A stretch of 64,000 nt of DNA. Origin: Sphaerisporangium corydalis (lineage in GTDB: Bacteria > Actinomycetota > Actinomycetes > Streptosporangiales > Streptosporangiaceae). Every line of letters starts with the position of its first letter. Position 1 is the first letter of the stretch. Shown piece by piece: positions 27,418 to 36,142 of this stretch. Both the position numbers and the translations under genes were made by a program. The notes below the pieces were generated by a model. The model ran no database searches. It had not been told where the DNA came from and was given only the letters and a program-made list of their open reading frames with translations. Location of the stretch: positions 1-64,000 of the forward strand of contig NZ_JANZYP010000042.1 of the NCBI RefSeq assembly GCF_025506355.1, written 5' to 3'.

Positions 27418-27849
27418 ATGGCAGCGAACAGCCGGCTCACGATCGCCGTGCACATTCTGACGTGGCTGGCCCTCGCGCACCGGCGCGGAACCGAGCTGCT
27501 GACCTCTGACCAGGTCGCCGCCAGCGTCAACACCAATCCGGTGATAATCCGGCGCAGTCTCGGGGACCTGCGCCGGGCGGGCCTGGTGACCGTACGCCAC
27601 GGCGCGGGGGCGGGGTGGAGCCTGGCCCGCGCGCCGGAGGAGATCGTGCTGCTCGACGTGTACGACGCCGTCGAGAGGGAGCCGCTGTTCGGCATGCACC
27701 ACACCGAGCCCAACCTCGAATGCCCGGTCGGCAAGGGGATCAGGCCCGCGCTGGGCGATGTGTACGGCAGGGCCGAGCTGGCCCTGCGCACGGAGCTGGG
27801 GCGCACGTCGGTGGCCGACGTGCTCAGCGAGACCCTGCTGGTGAACTAG
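27418..27849 (+). CDS. Rrf2 family regulator, single-cysteine type
   Basis: 143 residues. The winged helix (about residues 5-65: LTSDQVAASVNTNPVIIRR) is of the Rrf2 type. The cysteine region reads LECPVG with one Cys only, so it cannot hold the three-Cys Fe-S cluster of IscR or NsrR. It is closer to the redox- or ligand-sensing YwnA-like branch. The second of two adjacent ATGs is best placed after AAAGGG. A matching operator sits in front of the NIPSNAP gene downstream. Confidence 0.87.
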   Translation: MAANSRLTIAVHILTWLALAHRRGTELLTSDQVAASVNTNPVIIRRSLGDLRRAGLVTVRHGAGAGWSLARAPEEIVLLDVYDAVEREPLFGMHHTEPNLECPVGKGIRPALGDVYGRAELALRTELGRTSVADVLSETLLVN

Positions 27850-27888
27850 GCATCCCTTTGGCCCGGCGGCTTTCCGTGCGCCCGTTGT

Positions 27889-27907
27889 TGTAACAAGAGT
27901 TGTTCCA
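27889..27907 (+). promoter_or_regulatory. Second Rrf2-type operator, before the NIPSNAP gene
   Basis: TGTAA-N7-TGTTCCA matches the core of the palindrome in front of the Rrf2 gene (27384-27402), with one difference in the conserved arms. It is 20 bases before the GTG start of the next gene. Confidence 0.55.
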
Positions 27908-27926
27908 ACTATTGAAGGAGTTCCTC

Positions 27927-28742
27927 GTGTCCGACGTACGATGCCCGGTCGTCGAGCTGCGGCAGTACACGCTGCACCCCGGTCGGCGCGACGTGCTGAT
28001 CGACCTTTTCGACCGGGAGTTCGCCGACCCGCTGGAGGCGGCGGGCATGACGGTCCTGGGCCAGTTCCGTGACCTGGACGACCCGGACCGGTTCGTCTGG
28101 CTGCGGGGATTCGACGACATGCCGCGGCGCGCCGAAGCGCTCGGCCGCTTCTACGGCGGGCCGGTCTGGAAGGCACACCGCGACCAGGCCAACGCCACGA
28201 TGATCGACTCGGACGACGTCCTGCTGCTGCGTCCCGTCACGCCACGGACCGGTTTCCCGGCCCCCACCACCCCCCGCCCGCCCGCCACCGCCGCCGCCGG
28301 CGCCGGCGAGACGGTCGCACGGCCGCATGAGACCGCCGCGCGACCGCGTGAGACCGCCGCACGGCCGCATGGGACCGCCGCGCCCGAGCCGGTCGTTCTC
28401 GCGACGATCTACTACGGCGACGGCCCCTTCGACGCGACGTTCGCGCAGTTCTTCGAGCGGCGGATCCGCCCCGCCGTAACGGAGGCGGGCGCCGTTCCGC
28501 TGGCCTGCCTGTGGTCGGAACACGCGCCCAACACCTTCCCGGCCCTGCCGGTACGGACGGGTGAGGAGGTCTTCGTGTGGTTCGCCCGGTTCCCTGATGA
28601 ACGGCACCTCGCCGAGCACCTGGACCGCCTGGAGCACTCGCCGGATTGGCGCGCCACGGTCCAGCCCGCCTTGTCGGGAATGCTGGCCAGAACCCCCCAA
28701 CGGCTGCGCCTGTCCCCCACCGCGAGATCCCTGCTGCGCTGA
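27927..28742 (+). CDS. NIPSNAP-domain protein
   Basis: 271 residues with two NIPSNAP-like ferredoxin-fold halves. The first (residues 1-105) has VVELRQYTLHPGRRDVLI and the second (about 150-265) has TIYYGDGPFDATFAQFFE. They are joined by a low-complexity linker of ARPHETA-type repeats (bases 28310-28385). The function is unknown; relatives are thought to bind small molecules or act as monooxygenase-like folds. The GTG at 27927 has AAGGAG 6 bases upstream. It is probably under the adjacent Rrf2 regulator. Confidence 0.85.
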   Translation: MSDVRCPVVELRQYTLHPGRRDVLIDLFDREFADPLEAAGMTVLGQFRDLDDPDRFVWLRGFDDMPRRAEALGRFYGGPVWKAHRDQANATMIDSDDVLLLRPVTPRTGFPAPTTPRPPATAAAGAGETVARPHETAARPRETAARPHGTAAPEPVVLATIYYGDGPFDATFAQFFERRIRPAVTEAGAVPLACLWSEHAPNTFPALPVRTGEEVFVWFARFPDERHLAEHLDRLEHSPDWRATVQPALSGMLARTPQRLRLSPTARSLLR

Positions 28743-28782
28743 CCGCCGACGGGCCCGGCCGGCCGGGTCCTGGGCCTTCCGT

Positions 28783-30312
28783 TCAGACGAGGAGTCCCCA
28801 GTAGACCGCCCAGGGCAGGAAGACCAGGCCGGCGCCGATGAGCAGGCCGACCCGGGCCTTGTCCCCCCGTGTCATGTCGCGGCGGTGACGCCGCCACGAC
28901 AGCGCGCACGCGGCGGTGGTCACGACGGTGGCGACGGCGAGCAGCCGCAGGACGAGCCAGGGGATGGGGTGGCCGGCCACCACGGGTCCGATCACGTTCG
29001 CCGCGGTGGCCAGCATGAAGAGGACGTACGCGAGCCCGCCCAGCGTGGTCGCCAGGCCGAGGGCGGCCAGCCAGCGTGCGGGACGCCGGGCCGGCGGTGC
29101 GCTCCGGCGGCCACGGACGCGGCGTACGACAGCCGTCACCGGATAACCGGCGAAACCCACGAGGAACACCAGAAACGCGACGAGCTCCCACCAGGGCGAC
29201 TCGTACCAGGCAGGCGGCGTGAACGTGGGCACGGGCAGGTCATCGGCCGGAGCCGGGCCCGCGCTCGTCCCGGGCCGTGCGGATGCCGAGCGCTCGATCC
29301 AGGACGCCTCGTAGGCACCGTAGTCCGGCGGCAGGCTGACGATCCGGTCGAAGCCACCATCGGCGGTGAGCTGCAGATTGTGCCGGAGTCCTGGCACGAT
29401 CCGGATCGTGTGCCGGGTGTTGCCGCCGCGTTCCAGCGCCTGCCGGATGATCCTGCCGCTTTCCTGGGGAATGGCCTGGCGGTCGAGCGCCCCCCACTGG
29501 GCGAGCACCGGCTGGCGTACGCGTTCCCAGGCGGGCGCCGGGTCGAAGTTCGCCTCCGGGAAGATGCCCGCGCTCATCGTCATCCGGATCGCGGTCGACT
29601 GCAACGTGTGCGGCAGCGACCCGGACACTCCGGCGTGCCTCAGGTACTCGCCGTACTGCCATGCCGTCTGGGCCGCCGGGGCGATGCCGACCGCGCCCAC
29701 GGTGATCAGGAACTTCACGTCGGCCGAGCGGCTCGCGGCCAGCGGTGCGGCGAACGCGCCCTCGGACAGCGCCCACAGCCCGAGCCGCCCCGGGTCGACG
29801 TCGGCGCGGGAGCGCAGCAGCCGCAGGCCGGCGAGCGCGTCGTCGGCCAGTACCGAATAGTCGCGGTGTACCAGGGAGTAGCCCACGGTCCGCTTGTCGT
29901 AGATGAGCGTCACGATGCCGCGCCGGGCGAACGCCTCGGCCTCGGGGAGCAGGTTTCCCCGGCCACGGTTCCCCGCGCCCTCCATCATCACCAGCGCCGC
30001 CCGACGCCGCGTCCCGGACCCCGGCGCGGGCGCGGGTGCGATGACGGTGCCGTGCAGCACCACGCCGTCCTTGGCGGTGAAGGACACCTCGGCGGCGGCC
30101 AGCCCGGCGGGCGCGCTCAGGGCGGCCGGCCCGGCGTACGCGGGAGTGGCCGGCCCGGCGTACGCGGGGGTGGCCGCCAGGGCGAACGCCGATGAGGCGA
30201 GTACCATCAGGGCTGCCAAGACGCGCGGTGACCGTCTACCCCGGAATGGGGCGCTTGCGGTGGATCCGCTGATTCGCCCCGTCGCCCGCGCATGAACCCC
30301 TGTGTGCCGCAT
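28783..30312 (-). CDS. Exported alpha/beta hydrolase with C-terminal membrane domain
   Basis: 509 residues. A signal-like segment (about residues 30-55) is followed by a duplicated TPAYAGPA motif. The hydrolase domain (about 75-355) has the elbow GLWALSEGAFAAP (serine nucleophile in a GxSxG variant) and PGLRHNLQ, probably with the catalytic histidine. The C-terminal third holds about four membrane helices. It is likely an extracytoplasmic esterase or peptidase-like enzyme anchored in the membrane. It is divergent from the kinase gene at 30542. Confidence 0.82.
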   Translation of the reverse strand: MRHTGVHARATGRISGSTASAPFRGRRSPRVLAALMVLASSAFALAATPAYAGPATPAYAGPAALSAPAGLAAAEVSFTAKDGVVLHGTVIAPAPAPGSGTRRRAALVMMEGAGNRGRGNLLPEAEAFARRGIVTLIYDKRTVGYSLVHRDYSVLADDALAGLRLLRSRADVDPGRLGLWALSEGAFAAPLAASRSADVKFLITVGAVGIAPAAQTAWQYGEYLRHAGVSGSLPHTLQSTAIRMTMSAGIFPEANFDPAPAWERVRQPVLAQWGALDRQAIPQESGRIIRQALERGGNTRHTIRIVPGLRHNLQLTADGGFDRIVSLPPDYGAYEASWIERSASARPGTSAGPAPADDLPVPTFTPPAWYESPWWELVAFLVFLVGFAGYPVTAVVRRVRGRRSAPPARRPARWLAALGLATTLGGLAYVLFMLATAANVIGPVVAGHPIPWLVLRLLAVATVVTTAACALSWRRHRRDMTRGDKARVGLLIGAGLVFLPWAVYWGLLV

Positions 30313-30541
30313 GACGATCCGTCCCTCTACAGCTCGGTGGACGCGTCCGGTGACGTGCCGTCCGCGACACACAGCCTCGCTGGATCATGGAAAACGGACC
30401 ATGGCCACCGCACCTGAGGTCATGGGGGTGCAGGCACCTGGATCGGTCGGGGTCTCCGCGCCGTCGATCACCGGCAGGCCCGCGCCTAGCGTTGGTCGCG
30501 TCGGCCGGAGAGGTCCGTCGGAGACTGGGAGGATCGTCATC

Positions 30542-31780
30542 ATGCGATCGACGATCGTGCGCATGGCGCGCGAGCAAGGATGGCTGCTGGCCGGCGCGGC
30601 CATCGGTTTCGGCGCACCGCCCTTGCTGGTGCTGACGCTGATCTCGGTGCCGGCGAGCCTGGCCGCGGGTCTCGGCGTCCTGATCTTCGCGGCGACCGTC
30701 TGGGTGACCCGCAAGCTGGCCGACCTGCAGCGCCGCCGGGCCGCCACGGTGCTGGGCGGACCGGTGACCTCCCCGTACGCGCCGTTGCCCGCGGGCGTTC
30801 TGCCGAGGATCCGGGTCCTGCTCGGCGACCCGGCCACCTGGCGGGACCTCGCGTGGTTGCCGTGCCAGTTCGTCCTGGGCACGCTCAGCGTGACGGTGGG
30901 CCTCGGGCTGTGGCTCGCGGTCGTGCAATGCGTGTCGGCGCCGTTGCTGCGGGCGCTGCTGCCGGCCGCCACGAGCTTCGATCCCGTGGTGCTGGAGATC
31001 ACCGGCCGGTCCGGCCCGCTGACCTGGCTGCTGGTCCCGGTCGGCGCGGGTCTGATCCTGCCGGCTTACCGCCTGCCCCGGCATCTCATCGCCGCCCAGG
31101 CCCTGCTGTCGCGTGCGCTGCTGCGCCCCACGAGCACCGCCCGGCTGGCCGCGCGAGTCGATCGGCTGACCGCCAGCAGGGCCGCCGCCGTCGACGCCTC
31201 CGCGGTGGAGTTGCGCCGCGTGGAACGTGATCTGCACGATGGCGCCCAGGTACGCCTTGTCGCGGCGACCATGAACCTCGGCATCGCCGAGGACGTCATC
31301 GACACCGATCCGGCCGGCGCCAAGGCGCTGCTGGCCGAGGCGAAGGCCGGTGTCGGCGTGGCACTGACGGAGCTGCGCGACCTCGTGCGCGGCATCCATC
31401 CGCCGGTGCTGGCCGACCGGGGCCTGGCCGGTGCGGTGCGGGCCCTCGCCCTGTCCTGCGGCCCCGTCGAACTGGATCTCCGCCTCGACCGGCGCCTCGC
31501 CGCCCCGGTGGAGTCGGCGGCGTACTTCGTCATCGCCGAGTCGCTGGCCAACGCGGTCCGGTACAGCGGCGCCCGGCACATCCAGGTGGCGGTCACCGAC
31601 GCGGGCGACGTACTGCGCATCACCGTCAGCGACGACGGCCGAGGCGGCGCCGACCCGTCACTCGGCACCGGCTTGCGCGGCATCCAGCGTCGCCTGTCCG
31701 CCTTCGACGGAACCCTCCAGATCACCAGCCCCCCGGACGGCCCCACCGTACTGCGCATGGACCTGCCATGCGCGCCCTGA
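30542..31780 (+). CDS. NarL-type sensor histidine kinase
   Basis: 412 residues. Four hydrophobic segments (about 15-180), then the HisKA_3 site VERDLHDGAQVRLV with His near 232, and an ATPase domain (ESLANAVRYSGA, DDGRGG, GTGLRGIQRR). The ATG at 30542 has GGGAGG about 9 bases upstream. Its response regulator follows. The stimulus is unknown; the divergent hydrolase gene is a possible target. Confidence 0.9.
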   Translation: MRSTIVRMAREQGWLLAGAAIGFGAPPLLVLTLISVPASLAAGLGVLIFAATVWVTRKLADLQRRRAATVLGGPVTSPYAPLPAGVLPRIRVLLGDPATWRDLAWLPCQFVLGTLSVTVGLGLWLAVVQCVSAPLLRALLPAATSFDPVVLEITGRSGPLTWLLVPVGAGLILPAYRLPRHLIAAQALLSRALLRPTSTARLAARVDRLTASRAAAVDASAVELRRVERDLHDGAQVRLVAATMNLGIAEDVIDTDPAGAKALLAEAKAGVGVALTELRDLVRGIHPPVLADRGLAGAVRALALSCGPVELDLRLDRRLAAPVESAAYFVIAESLANAVRYSGARHIQVAVTDAGDVLRITVSDDGRGGADPSLGTGLRGIQRRLSAFDGTLQITSPPDGPTVLRMDLPCAP

Positions 31781-31841
31781 CCGCCCTGGACACGCTCCGC
31801 ACGATCGGGCATGCCCGTTGAACCCCGGACACGGAACCCCG

Positions 31842-32477
31842 ATGCGCGTTCTGATCGCCGAAGACCAGCTCCTGCTGCGCGACGGGCTGAGCCGGATGCT
31901 GACCGCGTACGGCTTCGACGTGGTGGCCGCCGTCGACGAGGGGTCTTGGCTGACCGAGACGCTCGTCTCACTCCGGCCGGACGTCGCCGTGATCGACGTG
32001 CGCCTGCCTCCCACCTTCACCGACGAGGGACTGCGCGCCGCAATCGCCGCCCGCGCCGAGGTCCCCGGCCTGCCGGTCCTGATCCTTTCCCAGTACGTCG
32101 AGCGGCTCTACGCCCGCGAACTGCTCTCCGACCGTACGGGCGCGGTCGGATACCTGCTCAAGGACCGCGTCGGCGACGTACGCCGGTTCGTCGACACGAT
32201 CCGCCAGATCGCCGCCGGCGCCACGGTCATGGACCCGGAGGTCGTCGCGCAGCTTCTCCACCAGCGCGACACCCTGGCCGTCCTGACCCCGCGCGAGCGG
32301 GACGTGCTCCGCCTGATGGCCGAGGGCCGCTCCAACGCCGCGATCGCCGCTCAGATGGTCATCACCGAGAAGTCCGTCAGCAACCACATCAACACCCTCT
32401 TCGCCAAACTCGGCCTCCCCCCGTCCGGCAACGACCACCGCCGCGTCCTCGCCGTCCTGGCCTACCTCGACCAGTAG
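31842..32477 (+). CDS. NarL/LuxR-type response regulator
   Basis: 211 residues. The receiver domain has IAEDQ, phosphorylation aspartate near residue 52 in VIDVRLPP and lysine in YLLKDR. The LuxR-type helix-turn-helix lies near 145-200 (TPRERDVLRLMAEGRSNAAI). It is separated from its kinase by 61 bases. Start at the ATG reading MRVLIAEDQ. Confidence 0.92.
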   Translation: MRVLIAEDQLLLRDGLSRMLTAYGFDVVAAVDEGSWLTETLVSLRPDVAVIDVRLPPTFTDEGLRAAIAARAEVPGLPVLILSQYVERLYARELLSDRTGAVGYLLKDRVGDVRRFVDTIRQIAAGATVMDPEVVAQLLHQRDTLAVLTPRERDVLRLMAEGRSNAAIAAQMVITEKSVSNHINTLFAKLGLPPSGNDHRRVLAVLAYLDQ

Positions 32478-32537
32478 ACCTCGCGACACGTGCCCTTCAC
32501 GCCTCCACGGCGTGGACCAGAAGGCTGTGACCACCAT

Positions 32538-32550
32538 GTGACCGGGTCAC
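32538..32550. promoter_or_regulatory. Perfect palindrome upstream of the OmpR-type regulator
   Basis: GTGACC-G-GGTCAC is a perfect inverted repeat 50 bases before the response regulator start. Its core TGTGACCGG recurs at 34494-34502, just before the lipoprotein gene that begins the export operon (there continuing as GACCGGTC). A candidate box for this regulator. Confidence 0.45.
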
Positions 32551-32599
32551 CCGTACGCTGGCGTCCGGTTCGAAGGTGAAGGGTGGTCGGGGGAGGCGG

Positions 32600-33253
32600 A
32601 TGAGGGTCCTGGTGGTCGAGGATCAGGCGCGGCTCGCCGATTCGGTGGCGCGGGTCCTGCGGCGCGAGGGCATGGCGGTCGACGTGGCGTATGACGGGAC
32701 GGCGGCCCTCGAACGCGCCGCCGAGGTCGACTACGACGTGGTGGTCCTCGACCGTGATCTGCCGGGGGTCTCCGGCGACGAGGTGTGCCACCGGCTGACG
32801 CGGGAGCCGATGCGCACCCGGGTGCTCATGCTGACCGCTGCCGCCACCATCGCCGACCGGGTGCGCGGCCTCACCATCGGCGCCGACGACTACCTGCCGA
32901 AGCCGTTCGCCTATCCCGAACTGGTGGCCCGCGTACGGGCGCTCGGCCGGCGTTCCCAGCCCGCCGTGCCGCCCGTGCTGGTGCGCGGTGACCTCGCGCT
33001 CGACCCGGCGCGGCGGGTCGCCACCCGGGCCGGGACACGGCTGGCGCTCAATCCCAAGGAAATGGCCGTCCTCGAATACCTGCTCACCGCGGGGGGCCGG
33101 GTCGTCTCCGCAGAGGAACTCCTCGAACGGGTGTGGGACGAGGCCACCGACCCGTTCACGACGACGGTGAAGGCGACCATGAACCGCCTCAGGTCGAAGC
33201 TCGGTGAGCCGCCCGTCATCGAGACCGTTCCCCGGGCCGGCTATCGAATCTGA
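32600..33253 (+). CDS. OmpR/PhoB-type response regulator
   Basis: 217 residues. The receiver domain has VVEDQ, phosphorylation site VVVLDRDLPG near residue 50 and LPKPF lysine near 100. The C-terminal winged helix ends in VPRAGYRI. It is followed 16 bases later by its HAMP-type kinase and then by a lipoprotein and an ABC export system, which are the likely regulon. The ATG at 32600 follows GGAGG closely. Confidence 0.93.
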   Translation: MRVLVVEDQARLADSVARVLRREGMAVDVAYDGTAALERAAEVDYDVVVLDRDLPGVSGDEVCHRLTREPMRTRVLMLTAAATIADRVRGLTIGADDYLPKPFAYPELVARVRALGRRSQPAVPPVLVRGDLALDPARRVATRAGTRLALNPKEMAVLEYLLTAGGRVVSAEELLERVWDEATDPFTTTVKATMNRLRSKLGEPPVIETVPRAGYRI

Positions 33254-33269
33254 ACGGGACGGGATCCTC

Positions 33270-34472
33270 ATGGGCCTGAAGTCCACGATCTCCGGTATGC
33301 GGGTCCGGCTGCGGCTCACCCTCCTGTACGGCGCGCTCTTCCTGATCTCCGGCGCCGTACTGCTGGCCATCACCTATCTCCTGGTCGCGCACAGCGGGTC
33401 GAACATCGCGATGTCCACGACCAGCACGACGCCCTCCGGCGGGCGGAGCGTCAGCGTCTACCTGGGGGAGGTCCTGCCGAGGGGAGCCCCGCTGTCCGAG
33501 GCGGATCGGCGCGTCGCCGAGGCGGTCCAGGGGCAGGCCCGCCGGCAGCAGGCGGAGATCATGCATCAGCTGCTCGTGCAGTCGGGCGTGGCGCTCGCCA
33601 TCATGTCGGTGCTCGCGGCCGTGCTCGGCTGGCTGGTGGCCGGGCGGGTGCTGCGGCCGCTGCGGACGATGACGGACAGCATCCAGCGCATCTCGGCGCG
33701 GAACGTGGACGAGCGGCTGGCCGTCACCGGGCCGCGCGACGAGCTCAAGAATCTCGCGGACACCGTCGACGGGCTGCTCGGCCGGTTGGAGGCGGCGCTC
33801 GACTCGCACAAGCGGTTCGTCGCCAACGCCGCGCACGAGTTGCGTACACCGCTGACGCTGGAGCACGCGCTGCTGGAGGAGGCCGTCATCGACCCGGACG
33901 CGACGGCGGACTCCTTCCGGGGGCAGTTCGAGCAGTTGATGGCCGTCAGCGAGCAACAGGCCAGGCTCCTCGAATCGCTGCTCGTCCTGGCGACCAGCGA
34001 ACGCGGCCTGGACCGCCTGGAGAGCGTTGATCTGTCGGGGTTGACCGGCGACGTGCTGCGGGCCGCCGGCCCGCAGGCGCGACGGCAGGGCCTGGCCGTC
34101 GCGGCGGAGGTCCGGCCCGCCCGGGTCACCGGCGACCCGGCCCTCGTCGAGCGGCTGGTGGCCAACCTGGTCGACAACGCGATGAGCCACAACGTCCCGG
34201 ACGGGCGGGTGGAGGTGGCGACGGGCACGGAGGGCGGGCGACCCTTCCTGTCGGTGACCAACACGGGGCCGCGCGTCCCGCCGGAGATGGTTCTTCGGCT
34301 TCTCGACCCGTTCCAGCGGCTCGACCGGACGGCCGACGACGGTCACCACGGCCTCGGGCTGTCCATCGTCCAGTCGATCGCCGTCGCCCACGCGGCGGAC
34401 CTGACCGTGCGGGCCCGGCCGGCGGGCGGCCTCGCGATCAGGGTGCTCTTCCCGGCTCGGGAAAGCGCCTGA
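33270..34472 (+). CDS. HAMP-domain sensor histidine kinase
   Basis: 400 residues. Two membrane helices (about 15-37 and 110-130) enclose an extracytoplasmic region of about 75 residues. A HAMP domain follows (VAGRVLRPLRTM), then HisKA with NAAHELRTP (His near 189) and an ATPase domain (NLVDNAMSHN, GHHGLGLSIV). It pairs with the OmpR-type regulator upstream. Confidence 0.93.
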   Translation: MGLKSTISGMRVRLRLTLLYGALFLISGAVLLAITYLLVAHSGSNIAMSTTSTTPSGGRSVSVYLGEVLPRGAPLSEADRRVAEAVQGQARRQQAEIMHQLLVQSGVALAIMSVLAAVLGWLVAGRVLRPLRTMTDSIQRISARNVDERLAVTGPRDELKNLADTVDGLLGRLEAALDSHKRFVANAAHELRTPLTLEHALLEEAVIDPDATADSFRGQFEQLMAVSEQQARLLESLLVLATSERGLDRLESVDLSGLTGDVLRAAGPQARRQGLAVAAEVRPARVTGDPALVERLVANLVDNAMSHNVPDGRVEVATGTEGGRPFLSVTNTGPRVPPEMVLRLLDPFQRLDRTADDGHHGLGLSIVQSIAVAHAADLTVRARPAGGLAIRVLFPARESA

Positions 34473-34523
34473 GGGCGATTTCTGTGCCCGTCGTGTGACC
34501 GGTCGAAGCGTAGAACATGACGC

Positions 34524-35090
34524 ATGTCCACGAATACGAAAAAGCCTCGGGCGAAGAAGACGACAATGCGACGAACTCTCGCCTCGGTCACTTTGCTGCT
34601 TGTCGCGGGAACGGCGGGTTGCGCCCGTCAAAATGACCCGACGGTGGCGACCGCCACGTCCGGCGCGCCCAAAGCCGCCGCGACGGCGGGAAACGACCAG
34701 GTCTCGACGCTGAAATTCTCGCAGTGCATGCGCGATCAGGGCCTCACGTGGTTCCCCGACCCGAACGCCCAGGGCAATCTGGGAGTGCACGCCCCCGAAG
34801 GCGCCGACCAGGGCAAAATCGATAAGGCGGAGGAGGCGTGCAAGGCGTACTCCCCCTGGGAAAGCCGGCAGGGCCGGCCGATCAGCGCGGAGGATCTCGA
34901 CAAGCTGCGGAAGGTGTCGCAGTGCGTACGGGACCACGGATTCGCGAAATACCCCGACCCCGACGCGAACGGCTCCATCAAGATCGACTCCGGTGCCGCC
35001 GGTTTCGAGCCCGACGACCCGGCCTTTCAGAAGGCGCGCCAGGAATGCGACAAGTACCTGCCGGCGCCGCGTAACAAGGAAAACTCTTGA
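34524..35090 (+). CDS. Putative lipoprotein with duplicated Cys motif
   Basis: 188 residues. The lipobox is LVAGTAGC. The mature part holds two homologous repeats, QCMRDQGLTWFPDPNAQG and QCVRDHGFAKYPDPDANG, each with a Cys; further Cys in EEACKAY and QECDKY suggest two disulfides. Such proteins precede MacAB-like export genes in actinomycetes, but the role is unknown. Its stop overlaps the next start (TGATG). Confidence 0.82.
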   Translation: MSTNTKKPRAKKTTMRRTLASVTLLLVAGTAGCARQNDPTVATATSGAPKAAATAGNDQVSTLKFSQCMRDQGLTWFPDPNAQGNLGVHAPEGADQGKIDKAEEACKAYSPWESRQGRPISAEDLDKLRKVSQCVRDHGFAKYPDPDANGSIKIDSGAAGFEPDDPAFQKARQECDKYLPAPRNKENS

Positions 35091-36142
35091 TGGATGCGCG
35101 ACGCGCCGCGGGTGTGATCGCCGGCGTGCTCGCGGCCGGTGCCGTGGCCGCCGCGATCACGGTCTTCAACCTGCCGATGTCGGAGGCCATCCCCAGCTCC
35201 GCCAGTAGCGCGCCGGCGGCCACCGCCGAGATCACCAAGCTGACGCTGGTCGACCGGGAGGACCACGACGGCACGCTCGGCCACGGCGACACCACGTCGA
35301 TCTCGTCGCGCGGTACCGGCACCGTGACCGGGCTGCCCGCGGAGGGCGCGACGGTCACCCGCGGCAAGGCGATCTTCCACCTCGACAACAGGCCGGTCAC
35401 CCTGCTCTACGGCGCGCTCCCCGCCTTTCGCACGCTCTCGGCGGGCGTGAAGGGCGCCGACGTCAAGCAGTTCGAGCGGAACCTCCGGGCGCTCGGCTAC
35501 CGAGGCTTCACCGTCGACAGGACCTACAACTGGGCGACCGCCTCCGCGGTCGAGGACTGGCAGGACGACCTCGGTCTCACCAAGGCCGGCACGGTGGGTC
35601 CCGGCCAGATCGTCTACGCCGCCGGCGCGGTGCGGGTGGACTCGCTGAGCACGCAGGTGGGGACCGTGATCGGGCCCGGCACCACCGTGGAGAAGATCAC
35701 CGGCACCACACCGCTGGCCACGGTCACGCTGGACACGAGCTCGGGGCGGCTCGCCAGGAAGGGCGCCAGGGTGCGGGTCACCCTTCCCGGCAAGAAGGTC
35801 GTCCGAGGCAAGATCATCAAAGTGGCCACGGTCGTGAGCCAGGGCGAGAACGGCGAAGCGGACAGCACCCGGATCCAGGTGACGATCCGCTTCACCTCGG
35901 CGGTAAGGAGCATGGGCGCGGCCGCCGTCTCCGTCGCCTTCACCGCCGGCAGTCGGCCGGACGTGCTGGCCGTCCCGGTGGCCGCGCTGCTCGCGCTCGC
36001 CGAGGGCGGGTACGGGGTGCGGGTCGTAGAAGGGAGCACGACGCGGATCGTGGCGGTGAAGAGCGGGCTGTTCGCCGACGGCAAGGTGGAGATCACCGGG
36101 ACCGGGCTGCGGGCCGGCCTGAAGGTGGCGATGCCGTCATGA
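35090..36142 (+). CDS. Periplasmic-adaptor-like protein with peptidoglycan-binding domain
   Basis: 350 residues. An N-terminal anchor (about 8-30) is followed by a lipoyl/barrel-sandwich start (GTVTGLPAEGATVTRGKAIF), an inserted peptidoglycan-binding domain (about 122-170, VKQFERNLRALGYRGF) and a beta-barrel end. This is the actinobacterial form of a MacA-like adaptor. It overlaps the preceding lipoprotein and the following ATPase gene, so it belongs to one operon. Confidence 0.87.
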   Translation: MDARRAAGVIAGVLAAGAVAAAITVFNLPMSEAIPSSASSAPAATAEITKLTLVDREDHDGTLGHGDTTSISSRGTGTVTGLPAEGATVTRGKAIFHLDNRPVTLLYGALPAFRTLSAGVKGADVKQFERNLRALGYRGFTVDRTYNWATASAVEDWQDDLGLTKAGTVGPGQIVYAAGAVRVDSLSTQVGTVIGPGTTVEKITGTTPLATVTLDTSSGRLARKGARVRVTLPGKKVVRGKIIKVATVVSQGENGEADSTRIQVTIRFTSAVRSMGAAAVSVAFTAGSRPDVLAVPVAALLALAEGGYGVRVVEGSTTRIVAVKSGLFADGKVEITGTGLRAGLKVAMPS

